Of a DNA stretch of 64,000 nt, positions 1 to 7,743 are shown one piece after another. The first letter of the stretch is position 1. Each line of letters begins with the position of its first letter. The translations under genes and the position numbers were made by a program. A model generated the notes under the pieces. That model did no database searches. It was not told the origin of the DNA and saw only the letters and a program-made list of their open reading frames with translations. The DNA is from Planctomycetota bacterium (GTDB lineage: Bacteria > Planctomycetota > SZUA-567 > H5-PLA8): contig JAKLKQ010000020.1 of assembly GCA_023150555.1 (NCBI GenBank), positions 41,263 to 105,262 of the forward strand, in the 5' to 3' direction.

Positions 1-112
1 GCTCTACATCGCCGATCCTGGAAACCGCCGCATCGTCAGCGTGTGGCTGGGCTACCACGAAGAGAAACGCGTCGCACTCAAGGATGTGCCCGACGCGGAA
101 GCAGGGAAGTAA
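1..112 (+). CDS. C-terminal end of an NHL-repeat protein (partial)
   Basis: The window opens inside a plus-strand gene. The last 36 codons start in frame at base 2 and end in TAA at 110-112. The visible residues LYIADPGNRRIVSV match one strand set of an NHL/SMP-30 type beta-propeller blade, followed by a short charged tail ending in EAGK. NHL propellers are usually extracytoplasmic binding or scaffold domains. Nothing can be said about the N-terminus or the full function. It converges on the M55 peptidase gene, only 8 bases away. Confidence 0.7.
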   Translation, partial: LYIADPGNRRIVSVWLGYHEEKRVALKDVPDAEAGK

Positions 113-120
113 GCCGGCGC

Positions 121-978
121 CTATTCTCCGAAGTACTCGCTGATTGTCTTGACCTTTCGCGCGACGGTGTACGCGTCGAGGCGATCCGCGCCGCGCTCCT
201 TCGCCGCCGCGTCGGCCTGCGACTCCCACTTGTAGACGCACTCGACGACGTGCGGGCCCTTGACTACGTAGGGCTTACGCTTGGCTGCGTTCTCGACGGC
301 GCGCTTTATGCCCACTTCGGTCAACTCCTGCGCGCGCTGCGGCGACAGCGAGACGGCGCAGTTTCGCGATAGGCCCTTCTTCGTCGCCACCGTGACCAAG
401 TCCTTGCCCAGGAACGCGTGCGCCTCGTCGCAGCCGGCCTCGTCGCTGCTGACGAAGATCACCGGCACGCCGATTTCGCCGGCGTGTGCGGCGTCCATGG
501 CGATCTCGCCGACGGGCTTGCCGTTCAGGCGCATCTCGTGGACCGAGACCGAGGAGTAGCTGTGCGAGAGTATCCCGCCCTGCACGCCGGCCATGGCGTG
601 GTGGGCGACCAGCGCCAAGCCGGCGAAGGAGTCGTCCAGGAGCGGGAAGCGGCAGGGCCGCGGGCCGCCGAAGATCACCCTCGCGTCAGGGTGCAGCTCT
701 TCGTAGAGCAAATTGTGCCCGGAGCCGTGATTGTCGATGACGATGACTTCGGTTGCGCCGCCGGCGAACGCGCCGCGGATCGCGGCGTTGGTCTCGGCGG
801 TGACCAGGCGCTGCGCCTGCCGGAAGACCGCGGTGTTGGTCTCCAGGCCGCTGCCCAGGGTCTCCATCGGTTTGCTCGGAAAGCCGATGACGCAGGCGGC
901 GCCCTCGAAATCCACCGCGATGTAGATCTTGCATGAATTCTTCGAAGCGTTGGCCTTCGCCCGGGCGCCCTTGGCCAT
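121..978 (-). CDS. M55 family D-aminopeptidase (DppA-like)
   Basis: A 285-residue protein resembling DppA, the zinc D-aminopeptidase that releases D-amino acids from short peptides and forms ring-shaped oligomers. The family metal motif appears as VDFEGAACVIG near the N-terminus. Next come a NHGSGHN segment and SHSYSS. Near residue 180 is a GEIAMDAAHAGEIGVP stretch leading to SSDEAGCDEA, where M55 enzymes carry further metal and catalytic residues. The ATG at 978 is preferred because AGGAG lies seven bases upstream. An ATG 34 codons earlier has no ribosome site and would add low-complexity Arg-rich sequence. It lies downstream of the sigma/anti-sigma pair but is separated from it by an intrinsic terminator, so it probably has its own promoter. 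The substrate is unknown; a role in peptidoglycan peptide recycling is inference. Confidence 0.82.
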   Translation of the reverse strand: MAKGARAKANASKNSCKIYIAVDFEGAACVIGFPSKPMETLGSGLETNTAVFRQAQRLVTAETNAAIRGAFAGGATEVIVIDNHGSGHNLLYEELHPDARVIFGGPRPCRFPLLDDSFAGLALVAHHAMAGVQGGILSHSYSSVSVHEMRLNGKPVGEIAMDAAHAGEIGVPVIFVSSDEAGCDEAHAFLGKDLVTVATKKGLSRNCAVSLSPQRAQELTEVGIKRAVENAAKRKPYVVKGPHVVECVYKWESQADAAAKERGADRLDAYTVARKVKTISEYFGE

Positions 979-1033
979 GGCTCGTCTCCTGGGAATGGGA
1001 TGTGGATACTGAATCGAGCATGACCGGCGCGGC

Positions 1034-1072
1034 GCAAAAAACAAGGTGCCCCGGCCGAACGGACGGGGCACC
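1034..1072 (-). terminator. Rho-independent terminator after the anti-sigma-like gene
   Basis: A 9-bp perfect stem (GGTGCCCCG at 1045-1053 with CGGGGCACC at 1064-1072) with a 10-base loop. On the minus strand it is followed by six T residues (1036-1041). It sits 27 bases past the stop of the gene ending at 1099 and before the start of the M55 gene. Confidence 0.85.
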
Positions 1073-1098
1073 GGATTCATCGATCTAAAAAAATGAGG

Positions 1099-2958
1099 TC
1101 AACGGTTCATGGGCAGGTAGCGGTAGTAGACTTCCAGGCAAAGTGCGCCGATGGCGGTGGTGAAGACGCGTCCGCCCTGGCTCTCGGCGCCCTCGACCGA
1201 GTGCCCCTTCGGGTCCCAGCTGCCGTCTTCGTCGCCGCCCCTGCGCTGCATGGCCAGGAGGGCGGTCTTCAGGGCTTCGTTCCACTGCTTCCATTCGTCG
1301 CCGCCGACCTGGAAGGTGGCCAGGGTCGCGTAGTACCAGTGGTAGAACTCGGGGTGATCGGCGCGCGGCAGGCCGCCCTCCTTGATGAAGTAGTCCACGC
1401 CGCCGCGGACCTCGTCGGCGGGCACGCCCAGGAACAGGCGACCCAGGATGCCGATCGACGTGTTGCCGTGGTTGCTCTTGATGCGGATCGGCGCGCCGTC
1501 ACGGCGGTAACCGTAGCGGTGACCGCTGTACGCGTCATTGGGATTGACCTTCTCGACCTCGACGCTGTCGAGAAAGCGCATGGCGCCCTCGAAGGCCGCC
1601 GGGTCGACCTTCAGGCCCGCGACCTTGGCGCTCTTGAGCTGCATGATGTACCATCCGCTGACGGAGGTGTCGCCCAGCGGATCCTGGGGCGCGTAGCGCC
1701 AGCCGAACTTCTCCGACGGGCCGTTACCTTCCTTCTGGTGGATGTCGACGCTGTAGTCGACGGCTTTCTGGGCGGCCGCGGCGGTCTCGGGCTGGCGCGC
1801 CATGGCGGAAGCCTCAGCCAGCGCCAGCGCAGCCATCGGGTGGCCGTAGTTGTTGTCCGTGTCGCCGGCGGCCTTGATGAAACCTTGCGCGTTCTGCTGC
1901 GCGATCAGCCACTTCACCGCACGCTGGACGTTGTCCTTGTACTTGCCGATCTTCTCCGTGTGCCCGGCGCCGAGGAAGGCCAGCAGGGCCACGCCTGTGC
2001 AGGCGGTGTCGCCCTTCGTGGAGGCTTCGTATTTCTTGGTGTCCCAGTGGCCGTCGGCTTCCTGGTGCTTGGCGAGCCACTCCAGCGCCTTGTCCACCGC
2101 CGATTCGGTGCCCTTGCCGCCGCCGCCAGCGATCGCGCGGCGCAGGCGGCCTCCGGCGCCGCCGGGCCGCCCGAAGGCCCCCGCGCGTCCGCCGCCGCCG
2201 ACACCGATGGATCCGACGGTGCCTTGCCCGCCAAGCCAGATGTCGCTGATGCCGTCCTCGCCCTTGCTGTCGCGAGCGTCGCTGTCGTTGTTGGTTTCTA
2301 CCTGCTCAGCGAACTCGACGACCTCGTGCGTCACGATCGGCTGCTGGTCGCTGACGACCTCGCTCTGCACGATGGGCACGGGTTTCTCGATGACGTCGCG
2401 CTCGAGTTTCTTCTCCGGCTCCGGCGGTTTTTCCTGCTTCTCGAGGTTGGTCACGATGACCATATCGTTCTGCTTGGCCTGCATCACGACCATTCCGATC
2501 AGGAAGACGAGCAGGATCAACAGCGCGTGGAACGCGCCGCTGATAATCCACCAGGGCGCGGCGCCGAACTGCCGGCTGAGGCTGTCCAGGAAACCGCCGC
2601 CCGCCGGCACGGCCTCTTCGATCTCTTCCTGTTCACCGGTGCCGAGATGAAGGGCCGTCAGCGCCTTCGCGGACGTGCCGTCTTCGGCGAGCCTGCGGCG
2701 TTCCAGCAGCCGGCGGTTGGCCTTCTCGTCGAAGCCGCGGCCGATCTGCCGCGCGCCCAGCGTCGAGTTCATCAGCGCGTGGAGCTGCTGGTGGTCGCGG
2801 TAGGCGCGGGCGCAGCGCGGGCAGCTTTGGATGTGCGCGCTGATATCCGCGGCGGCGTCGTCGCTGAGTTGCCCATCCAGCATGGGGCGCAGGGACTCGG
2901 CGACTTCGTCGCAGTCGATGCGTACGGGGTCCAGGGCGTGTGCGGACGTCGAGTTCAT
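1099..2958 (-). CDS. Anti-sigma-like zinc-finger protein with TonB-like membrane segment and C-terminal alpha-toroid
   Basis: 619 residues with three parts. (1) A cytoplasmic zf-HC2 anti-sigma zinc finger, with ligands C16, H42, C46 and C49 (HIQSCPRC), as in anti-sigma factors of ECF sigmas. (2) One membrane helix at about 137-159 that carries S140-x3-H144, the spacing of the TonB/TolA motif that couples to ExbB/ExbD. It is followed by a TonB-like Pro/Glu/Lys stretch (KPPEPEKKLERD) and a Gly-rich linker. (3) From about 240, alpha-alpha repeats of the prenyltransferase/squalene-cyclase toroid type (ALEWLAKHQEADGHWD, LLAFLGAGH, WLIAQQNAQG), with no clear cyclase DxDD motif, so probably a binding domain. 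The ATG at 2958 overlaps the sigma stop (ATGA) and has GAGGGAG upstream. This implies translational coupling and supports an anti-sigma role for the N-terminus. The ligand of the periplasmic domain is unknown. Confidence 0.8.
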   Translation of the reverse strand: MNSTSAHALDPVRIDCDEVAESLRPMLDGQLSDDAAADISAHIQSCPRCARAYRDHQQLHALMNSTLGARQIGRGFDEKANRRLLERRRLAEDGTSAKALTALHLGTGEQEEIEEAVPAGGGFLDSLSRQFGAAPWWIISGAFHALLILLVFLIGMVVMQAKQNDMVIVTNLEKQEKPPEPEKKLERDVIEKPVPIVQSEVVSDQQPIVTHEVVEFAEQVETNNDSDARDSKGEDGISDIWLGGQGTVGSIGVGGGGRAGAFGRPGGAGGRLRRAIAGGGGKGTESAVDKALEWLAKHQEADGHWDTKKYEASTKGDTACTGVALLAFLGAGHTEKIGKYKDNVQRAVKWLIAQQNAQGFIKAAGDTDNNYGHPMAALALAEASAMARQPETAAAAQKAVDYSVDIHQKEGNGPSEKFGWRYAPQDPLGDTSVSGWYIMQLKSAKVAGLKVDPAAFEGAMRFLDSVEVEKVNPNDAYSGHRYGYRRDGAPIRIKSNHGNTSIGILGRLFLGVPADEVRGGVDYFIKEGGLPRADHPEFYHWYYATLATFQVGGDEWKQWNEALKTALLAMQRRGGDEDGSWDPKGHSVEGAESQGGRVFTTAIGALCLEVYYRYLPMNR

Positions 2959-3551
2959 GGCTTGGCTCCCTCGCGCTCGGCCCACAGCCGCCGCAGCTTG
3001 CTCACCAGCATGCGGTCGGCGCGGGCCAGCCGGCTCTTAACGGTGCCGAGGGGCACGCCCAGGACCTCCGCCATCTCCTCGTAGGAACGCTTCTCCCAGT
3101 AGCGCAGCACGACCGCTTCCCGGAAGGGCTCCGGCAACGCATCGACGGCGCGGGCCACCAGTTCCACGTTGGTGCGGCGGCGCGCGTCGTCGAGGTTCGT
3201 GCCGGTCGGGGTCGTCTCCGGTGCGGCCAGGTCGGCGCCGCTGCCGGCCGCGCGGAGTTTTTCCCGCGCGCGCTTGCGCTGAAGGTCCAGCGCGTTGCAG
3301 CGGTTGATCTGCCGCAACCAGACGCCCAGGCGCTTGGGATCCGCGAGCGAATGCAGATCCTGGAAGGCCTGGCACAGGCTCTCCTGCGCCACGTCTTCCG
3401 CGTCGGCTTGGTTCCCGAGGATGGCGAAGGCCTGATTGACCAGACCGGCCCGGAAGCGTTCCACCAATTGCCAGAAATGCTCCGGCGAGACGCCGCCGGG
3501 ATCGGTGCGCATCTCCAGCAGCGCTTCGATCATCATGGCCGTGGTGGGCAT
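2955..3551 (-). CDS. ECF RNA polymerase sigma factor
   Basis: 198 residues. Region 2 is DAEDVAQESLCQAFQDLHSL followed by the WLRQINRCNALDLQRKR helix. Region 4 is LPEPFREAVVLRYWEKRSYEE with the helix-turn-helix GVPLGTVKSRLARA. This is the normal two-domain ECF layout and length. The start at 3551 has GGGAAG upstream. The stop codon overlaps the ATG of the zinc-finger membrane protein, the usual sigma/anti-sigma arrangement, so its activity is probably controlled by release from that membrane protein. A GGAACTTT motif upstream suggests autoregulation. Target genes are unknown; the adjacent large lipoprotein is a candidate by position only. Confidence 0.93.
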   Translation of the reverse strand: MPTTAMMIEALLEMRTDPGGVSPEHFWQLVERFRAGLVNQAFAILGNQADAEDVAQESLCQAFQDLHSLADPKRLGVWLRQINRCNALDLQRKRAREKLRAAGSGADLAAPETTPTGTNLDDARRRTNVELVARAVDALPEPFREAVVLRYWEKRSYEEMAEVLGVPLGTVKSRLARADRMLVSKLRRLWAEREGAKP

Positions 3552-3586
3552 CGCACTTCCCTTGAGCCGGTCGGGGTTTCGGTCCC

Positions 3587-3623
3587 TCGTACCCCTAAGC
3601 CGAGCCCAGGGGGCGAAAGTTCC
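3587..3623 (-). promoter_or_regulatory. Possible ECF-type autoregulatory promoter
   Basis: On the minus strand GGGAACTTTC at 3614-3624 resembles the -35 element (GGAAC) of many ECF sigma factors. The proposed transcript start falls in the short gap before the sigma ATG at 3551. The -10 is not clear (GGCTTA about 14 bases on). The 200-base gap 3552-3753 also holds an inverted repeat, GGAGTTAG at 3697-3704 with CTAACTCC at 3722-3729, flanking an inner palindrome GGAGATCTCC. It has no T tract, so its role is undefined. Confidence 0.35.
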
Positions 3624-3753
3624 CGAAACCTGCCTAGATTATTTGCCGTGCGGGCGGCGAATGGAACGAAAATAATGCAACTTCTGGAATTAGCTGGAGT
3701 TAGGAGATCTCCGTGCGGCCGCTAACTCCTTACATGGAGCCGGAATAGAAGGT

Positions 3754-6700
3754 TCACGGGGCCTTTTCCGGCGGCTTCTCGCCGGGCGGCAGAGGCGCGT
3801 AGAACAGGAGTTCCTCGGCGCCGCCGCGGGGATAAAGGAGCAGGCGGCCGTCGGAGAGGACCTCGCCGGCGTTGAGTTCACCGGGCGCGACGAGCACGGG
3901 CTTCTCGCCGGCCGCGTCGATGCGCAGCACGCCCAGGTCGTTGATGAAAGCCAGGAAGCTTCCATCCGGCTCCGCGTGCAGGTTAAGTACCTGGCTGCGG
4001 CCTTGAAGCTCGATCTTTTTGGCGACCTTGTCGTCCTCGCCCACTTTAAAGAGGATCATACCGCGGCGGGTCCAGCGGGAGAACCACCAGGTGCCGTCCG
4101 TGAGTTTCACGCCCTGGTGGAGCCAGAGGTCCTCTTCTTTGGCCCACTCCGGAAGCGGGAGGGCCTCGGCCGCGTCGCCGGTGCCGCGGAAGTAGCGCAG
4201 GCCCTTTTCGGTTCCGATGAGCCATTCGTTGTCCTTCAACTCGATCGTCATCCAGAACTTGTCGACGCCCTTGAATGCCAACGGTTTTCCCGGCTGTCCG
4301 TCTCGGCCGAAGAGAAGGTGGTTTGTGCCGTTTCCGCCGACCGCCTGCAGGCCGTTGGGAAGGCTCTGGATCCAGAATCCATCCATCCCATCGACCGCAA
4401 CGGGCTCGCGAAACGTCCCGTCGGCATTGAAGCGGAAGAGATGGCTGCCGCGGCTGTTGTAGGTATAGAAACCCCCATCGTCGAGTGCGAAGATGGTGCG
4501 CGTCCCTTCGATCTCGCCGGGCACCAGCGGCAGCGGCGGGTAGCCGATGCGTTTGGCCATCTTCCCGTCCTGGTCGGCGGCGTAGGCGTTGGGGTTGTCG
4601 GTGTGGGACTGGACGATCCAGATTTCCTTGCCGGCGTGAATCAGATCCGACGGCGAATAGATCGCCTCGGCGTCCCAGGACCGCATGAGGCTCTTGTTGG
4701 AGTTGTAGCGCCAGAGCTGATGCGGCGGCCAGCGCATGTCGCTCTTTCCGGCGGCCCAGAAGCCGCCGTCTTCGTCCCACGCGACGACCCACGGCTGCAG
4801 GATGTCATGGCTGAACGCGATGTGGCGCTCGGGGTTCCGGCGGTCGTTCTTGTCGAGGATCAACAGTTCGGGACGGAAGCTGTTGGCGACGATCACGCGC
4901 CCCTTGGCGTCGACGTCCAGGCCCAGCGGATGAAAGTTCTCTCCGAGTTCGATCGCGCGCTCGAACTTGTTCTCCGGTGCGGGCGAGTACACGCGCACGC
5001 AGCGGTGTGCGTGGTCGGATACGTACAGCCGGTTCTCGCTGTCCACCGCCAGCCCGTGCGCGTACCAGAAGCTGGTCTTCAGCTCGCCGTTAGTGCGGGC
5101 GTTCTCGAGTTCCACCGCGCCGAGCGGCTTGAGCTGCGGATCGAAGCGCAGTACGCGGTAGTTCAGCAGGTCAGAGACGTACACGAAGCCCCTGGCGTCG
5201 GCGCGCACACAGGGCGTGACCCAAAGCTGTCCGTCCTCGCGGCCCCACGCTCCGGAGCTGTACAGCGGCTTGCCCTCGGCATCGAAGACGTGCAGTCGCC
5301 CTCCGTTGAGGTCGGCCATGACGGAGCGCCCGTCGGGCAGCTTCGCCATGCTGCCGGGGTAGCGGTAGCTGCGCGTGCCGTTCGAGGCCATGGTGTAGCG
5401 CTGTTTCACCTGCAGGTCCGGGCCCAGCCGCACCAGTTGCGCCGGATCGGCCGTCACCACCAGCAGATCTTTGCCCAGTGGAAGCAGGTCCGACGGGATT
5501 GCCAGCGAGACCGGCTGCAGGAGCCCTCCATCGAGCGCCTCGGTACAGCCGCCGCCTATCAGTTCGAAGAGCTTCGCGCGCCCGGCGTCGGCCACGAGCA
5601 CGCGACCGCCGAAACGGCAGATGCGGGAGGGCTTGTTCAGGCCCATGGCTTCGTCCGCGAGCGTAGTCGTCCTTCCGTCCGGCGCGATGTGCAGGACGCG
5701 GGCGTTGAGCGTGTCGGCGGCCAGCACCGCGCCGTCGTCGGCGTAGCAGAGACCGAAGGGCGCGCGCAGGTCCTTCGCCAGTATCTTGGCTTCGACCGCC
5801 CCGGCCGGCGCGTCGTCGCGGAAGGTGACGATCTCCTCCTTGAGCGGCAGCGAACAGGCAACCGTGCCGTCGCGCCAGGCCAAACCGGCGGGGCGCGCGT
5901 CGAGTTTCCATTCGCGCTCGACGGCCCAGGTTTCGCCGAGCTTCATGCGCAGCACGCGGCGGTTGCCCGTGTCGGCGACGAGCAGTCGTCCGTCGGCGTC
6001 GGAGGCCAGACCCATGGGGCAGAAGAGCTGCTCCGTGCCGCCCCACTTGCCCAGGTACTTGAATGCGGCGTCGAAGTGCAGCAGGTGATTGGCGTCGGCA
6101 ATCACCAGCGTGCCGTCCTTCAACGCAGTGGCGGCGTTGGGCCGGAAGAGGCGCATGCCCGTGTCAACCGTGATCGCCTTCTCGCGCTTGTAGGCCGGTG
6201 CGCTGGGGAAGGCGCTCTCGCGGCGCCTGCGGCGTGGCGGCTTGGTTGCGTCCTCCGCATTGGCCTCGGGGCCAGGCGCGGCTTCGGGTGGTGGCTTCAA
6301 AGTTTCGCGGTATCCGGCGCGCGCCTTTTCGAGTTCCTCGTCCTCGAAAGGCGCCTTCAACTGCTCGCCAGCCACTGTCCACGCATACGTCTTTCCTTCG
6401 TATGACACGCGGCAGGTCACGAAGCCCGGCGTCTCTGCGAGCGCGGGGAACTCGGCCGCCGCTGCGGATCCCACCGGCACCGCGCCCTTCCACTCGCCCA
6501 GGCGCACCGTGCGGCCGTTGCCTTTGGGCGTGACTTCGATCTCGACTCGAGCCTCCTTAATGTTCTGTGCGGAAGCCAGGTTCGCGCGTGTGGACCTCTT
6601 GTCGCGTTCGAGGTGCAGCGCAATGTTCGCGTCGCCGGCGTCGATGCCGCGCAGGCCGCGCACGAGCGTCCATCGTTCGGACCAGGCGCGTTCCTTGCCC

Positions 6701-7683
6701 GGCGCCAGCGAACTGCGCTCGTCGTGCGTCGGGTTGGACCCGCTGAAAAGTTCGCCCAGGTCGGCCGAGGCGTTGGGCCACGGCATCCAGAACTTGGTGC
6801 CGATGCTCTGCGCGGGATCGAAGGTGCGCAGCACGCCCTGTTCGCGTTCGTGGCAGTAGAAGCCCGCGAATCCGTCGGAGTGGGTGAGCGGGAAGAGGCC
6901 ATTCGAGTTGTACCACTTTTTGAGGTAGCGCAGATCGCTCGTGTTTCGGAAGGGAAAGGGAATGATCATATTGCGGCGTACGTTGTGGCCTTCCTGGTGC
7001 GTGATCACGCGGTCGGTGGGCAGTGCGATTTCGGTGAAGGTCGAAGCCGGCACGTACCCGTCGACCCAGAGATCGTACGGCTGCGCGCGCTTGGTCGGGT
7101 TGGAGACGGTGAAGGTGAAGTCCAGCGCTGTGCTGCCGGGAGAGAGTCTTGCGCGCACGTCGCAGCGCAGGCCCGTCTCGTGGGGCTCCACGCACCATGC
7201 GTGGAAGACAGCTGCGCCGTCCTTCTCGCGCAGGACTTCGTGCTGCCACGGGCCGTGGTCCATCGGCGTGTGGCCAAAGTTCGGGAAGCCCCATTTCATC
7301 GAGCCCACGTGGACCATGTAGCCGTGGCCCTCGTCGCCGGACATCTGCTGGAAGATCGTCTTCTCGACGCGGTAGAGCGGGCTCGAACCGTCGTTCTTCC
7401 AGACGACGTCGTACAGGCGCGCACCGATCTCAGGCAAAAAGCGCATGCGAAGGAACTCGTTCTCGATCATGACGAGCTTGACCTCCTTGGGCGCCGTCTT
7501 AAAGGGGCGCTCGGTGTCTTTGCGCGGCGTGGGATAACCCATGCAGCCGGGCAGCCAGACAAACAGCGACGCGTCGAGGTCCGGGGCCTCGATTTTGAGC
7601 GTGCCTTCGCCGATGGCGACATCCGCTGCGGGCGCGCACCCGGCGAGGGTGCAGGCAAGAAGAAGATAAAGCGTGAAACGCAT
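3754..7683 (-). CDS. Large lipoprotein with DUF5107-like domain and NHL beta-propellers
   Basis: 1309 residues. A lipoprotein signal peptide ends in the lipobox LAGC, making C16 the lipidated residue, so the protein is expected on a membrane surface. Residues about 60-300 resemble DUF5107/galactose-mutarotase folds (VMIENEFLRMRFLPEIGARL and a later PYDLWVDGYVPAS). A linker rich in Pro, Glu and Arg follows (about 470-500). From about 510 to the end there are repeated NHL-type blades (LLVADTGNRRVLRM, VLVADAGRAKLFEL, VYVSDLLNYRVLRF, LYVSDHAHRCVRVY), enough for two propellers. The ATG at 7683 is chosen over one four codons earlier because GAGG lies six bases upstream and it gives a compact signal peptide. 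It follows the OPT-like gene by 60 bases on the same strand. Carbohydrate binding is a reasonable inference; catalysis is not shown. Confidence 0.78.
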   Translation of the reverse strand: MRFTLYLLLACTLAGCAPAADVAIGEGTLKIEAPDLDASLFVWLPGCMGYPTPRKDTERPFKTAPKEVKLVMIENEFLRMRFLPEIGARLYDVVWKNDGSSPLYRVEKTIFQQMSGDEGHGYMVHVGSMKWGFPNFGHTPMDHGPWQHEVLREKDGAAVFHAWCVEPHETGLRCDVRARLSPGSTALDFTFTVSNPTKRAQPYDLWVDGYVPASTFTEIALPTDRVITHQEGHNVRRNMIIPFPFRNTSDLRYLKKWYNSNGLFPLTHSDGFAGFYCHEREQGVLRTFDPAQSIGTKFWMPWPNASADLGELFSGSNPTHDERSSLAPGKERAWSERWTLVRGLRGIDAGDANIALHLERDKRSTRANLASAQNIKEARVEIEVTPKGNGRTVRLGEWKGAVPVGSAAAAEFPALAETPGFVTCRVSYEGKTYAWTVAGEQLKAPFEDEELEKARAGYRETLKPPPEAAPGPEANAEDATKPPRRRRRESAFPSAPAYKREKAITVDTGMRLFRPNAATALKDGTLVIADANHLLHFDAAFKYLGKWGGTEQLFCPMGLASDADGRLLVADTGNRRVLRMKLGETWAVEREWKLDARPAGLAWRDGTVACSLPLKEEIVTFRDDAPAGAVEAKILAKDLRAPFGLCYADDGAVLAADTLNARVLHIAPDGRTTTLADEAMGLNKPSRICRFGGRVLVADAGRAKLFELIGGGCTEALDGGLLQPVSLAIPSDLLPLGKDLLVVTADPAQLVRLGPDLQVKQRYTMASNGTRSYRYPGSMAKLPDGRSVMADLNGGRLHVFDAEGKPLYSSGAWGREDGQLWVTPCVRADARGFVYVSDLLNYRVLRFDPQLKPLGAVELENARTNGELKTSFWYAHGLAVDSENRLYVSDHAHRCVRVYSPAPENKFERAIELGENFHPLGLDVDAKGRVIVANSFRPELLILDKNDRRNPERHIAFSHDILQPWVVAWDEDGGFWAAGKSDMRWPPHQLWRYNSNKSLMRSWDAEAIYSPSDLIHAGKEIWIVQSHTDNPNAYAADQDGKMAKRIGYPPLPLVPGEIEGTRTIFALDDGGFYTYNSRGSHLFRFNADGTFREPVAVDGMDGFWIQSLPNGLQAVGGNGTNHLLFGRDGQPGKPLAFKGVDKFWMTIELKDNEWLIGTEKGLRYFRGTGDAAEALPLPEWAKEEDLWLHQGVKLTDGTWWFSRWTRRGMILFKVGEDDKVAKKIELQGRSQVLNLHAEPDGSFLAFINDLGVLRIDAAGEKPVLVAPGELNAGEVLSDGRLLLYPRGGAEELLFYAPLPPGEKPPEKAP

Positions 7684-7743
7684 GGTGGACCTCATGCCTA
7701 TAAGAGGAGCGAAGGTCGAAAGGCTCAGATTACCCTACGATTT

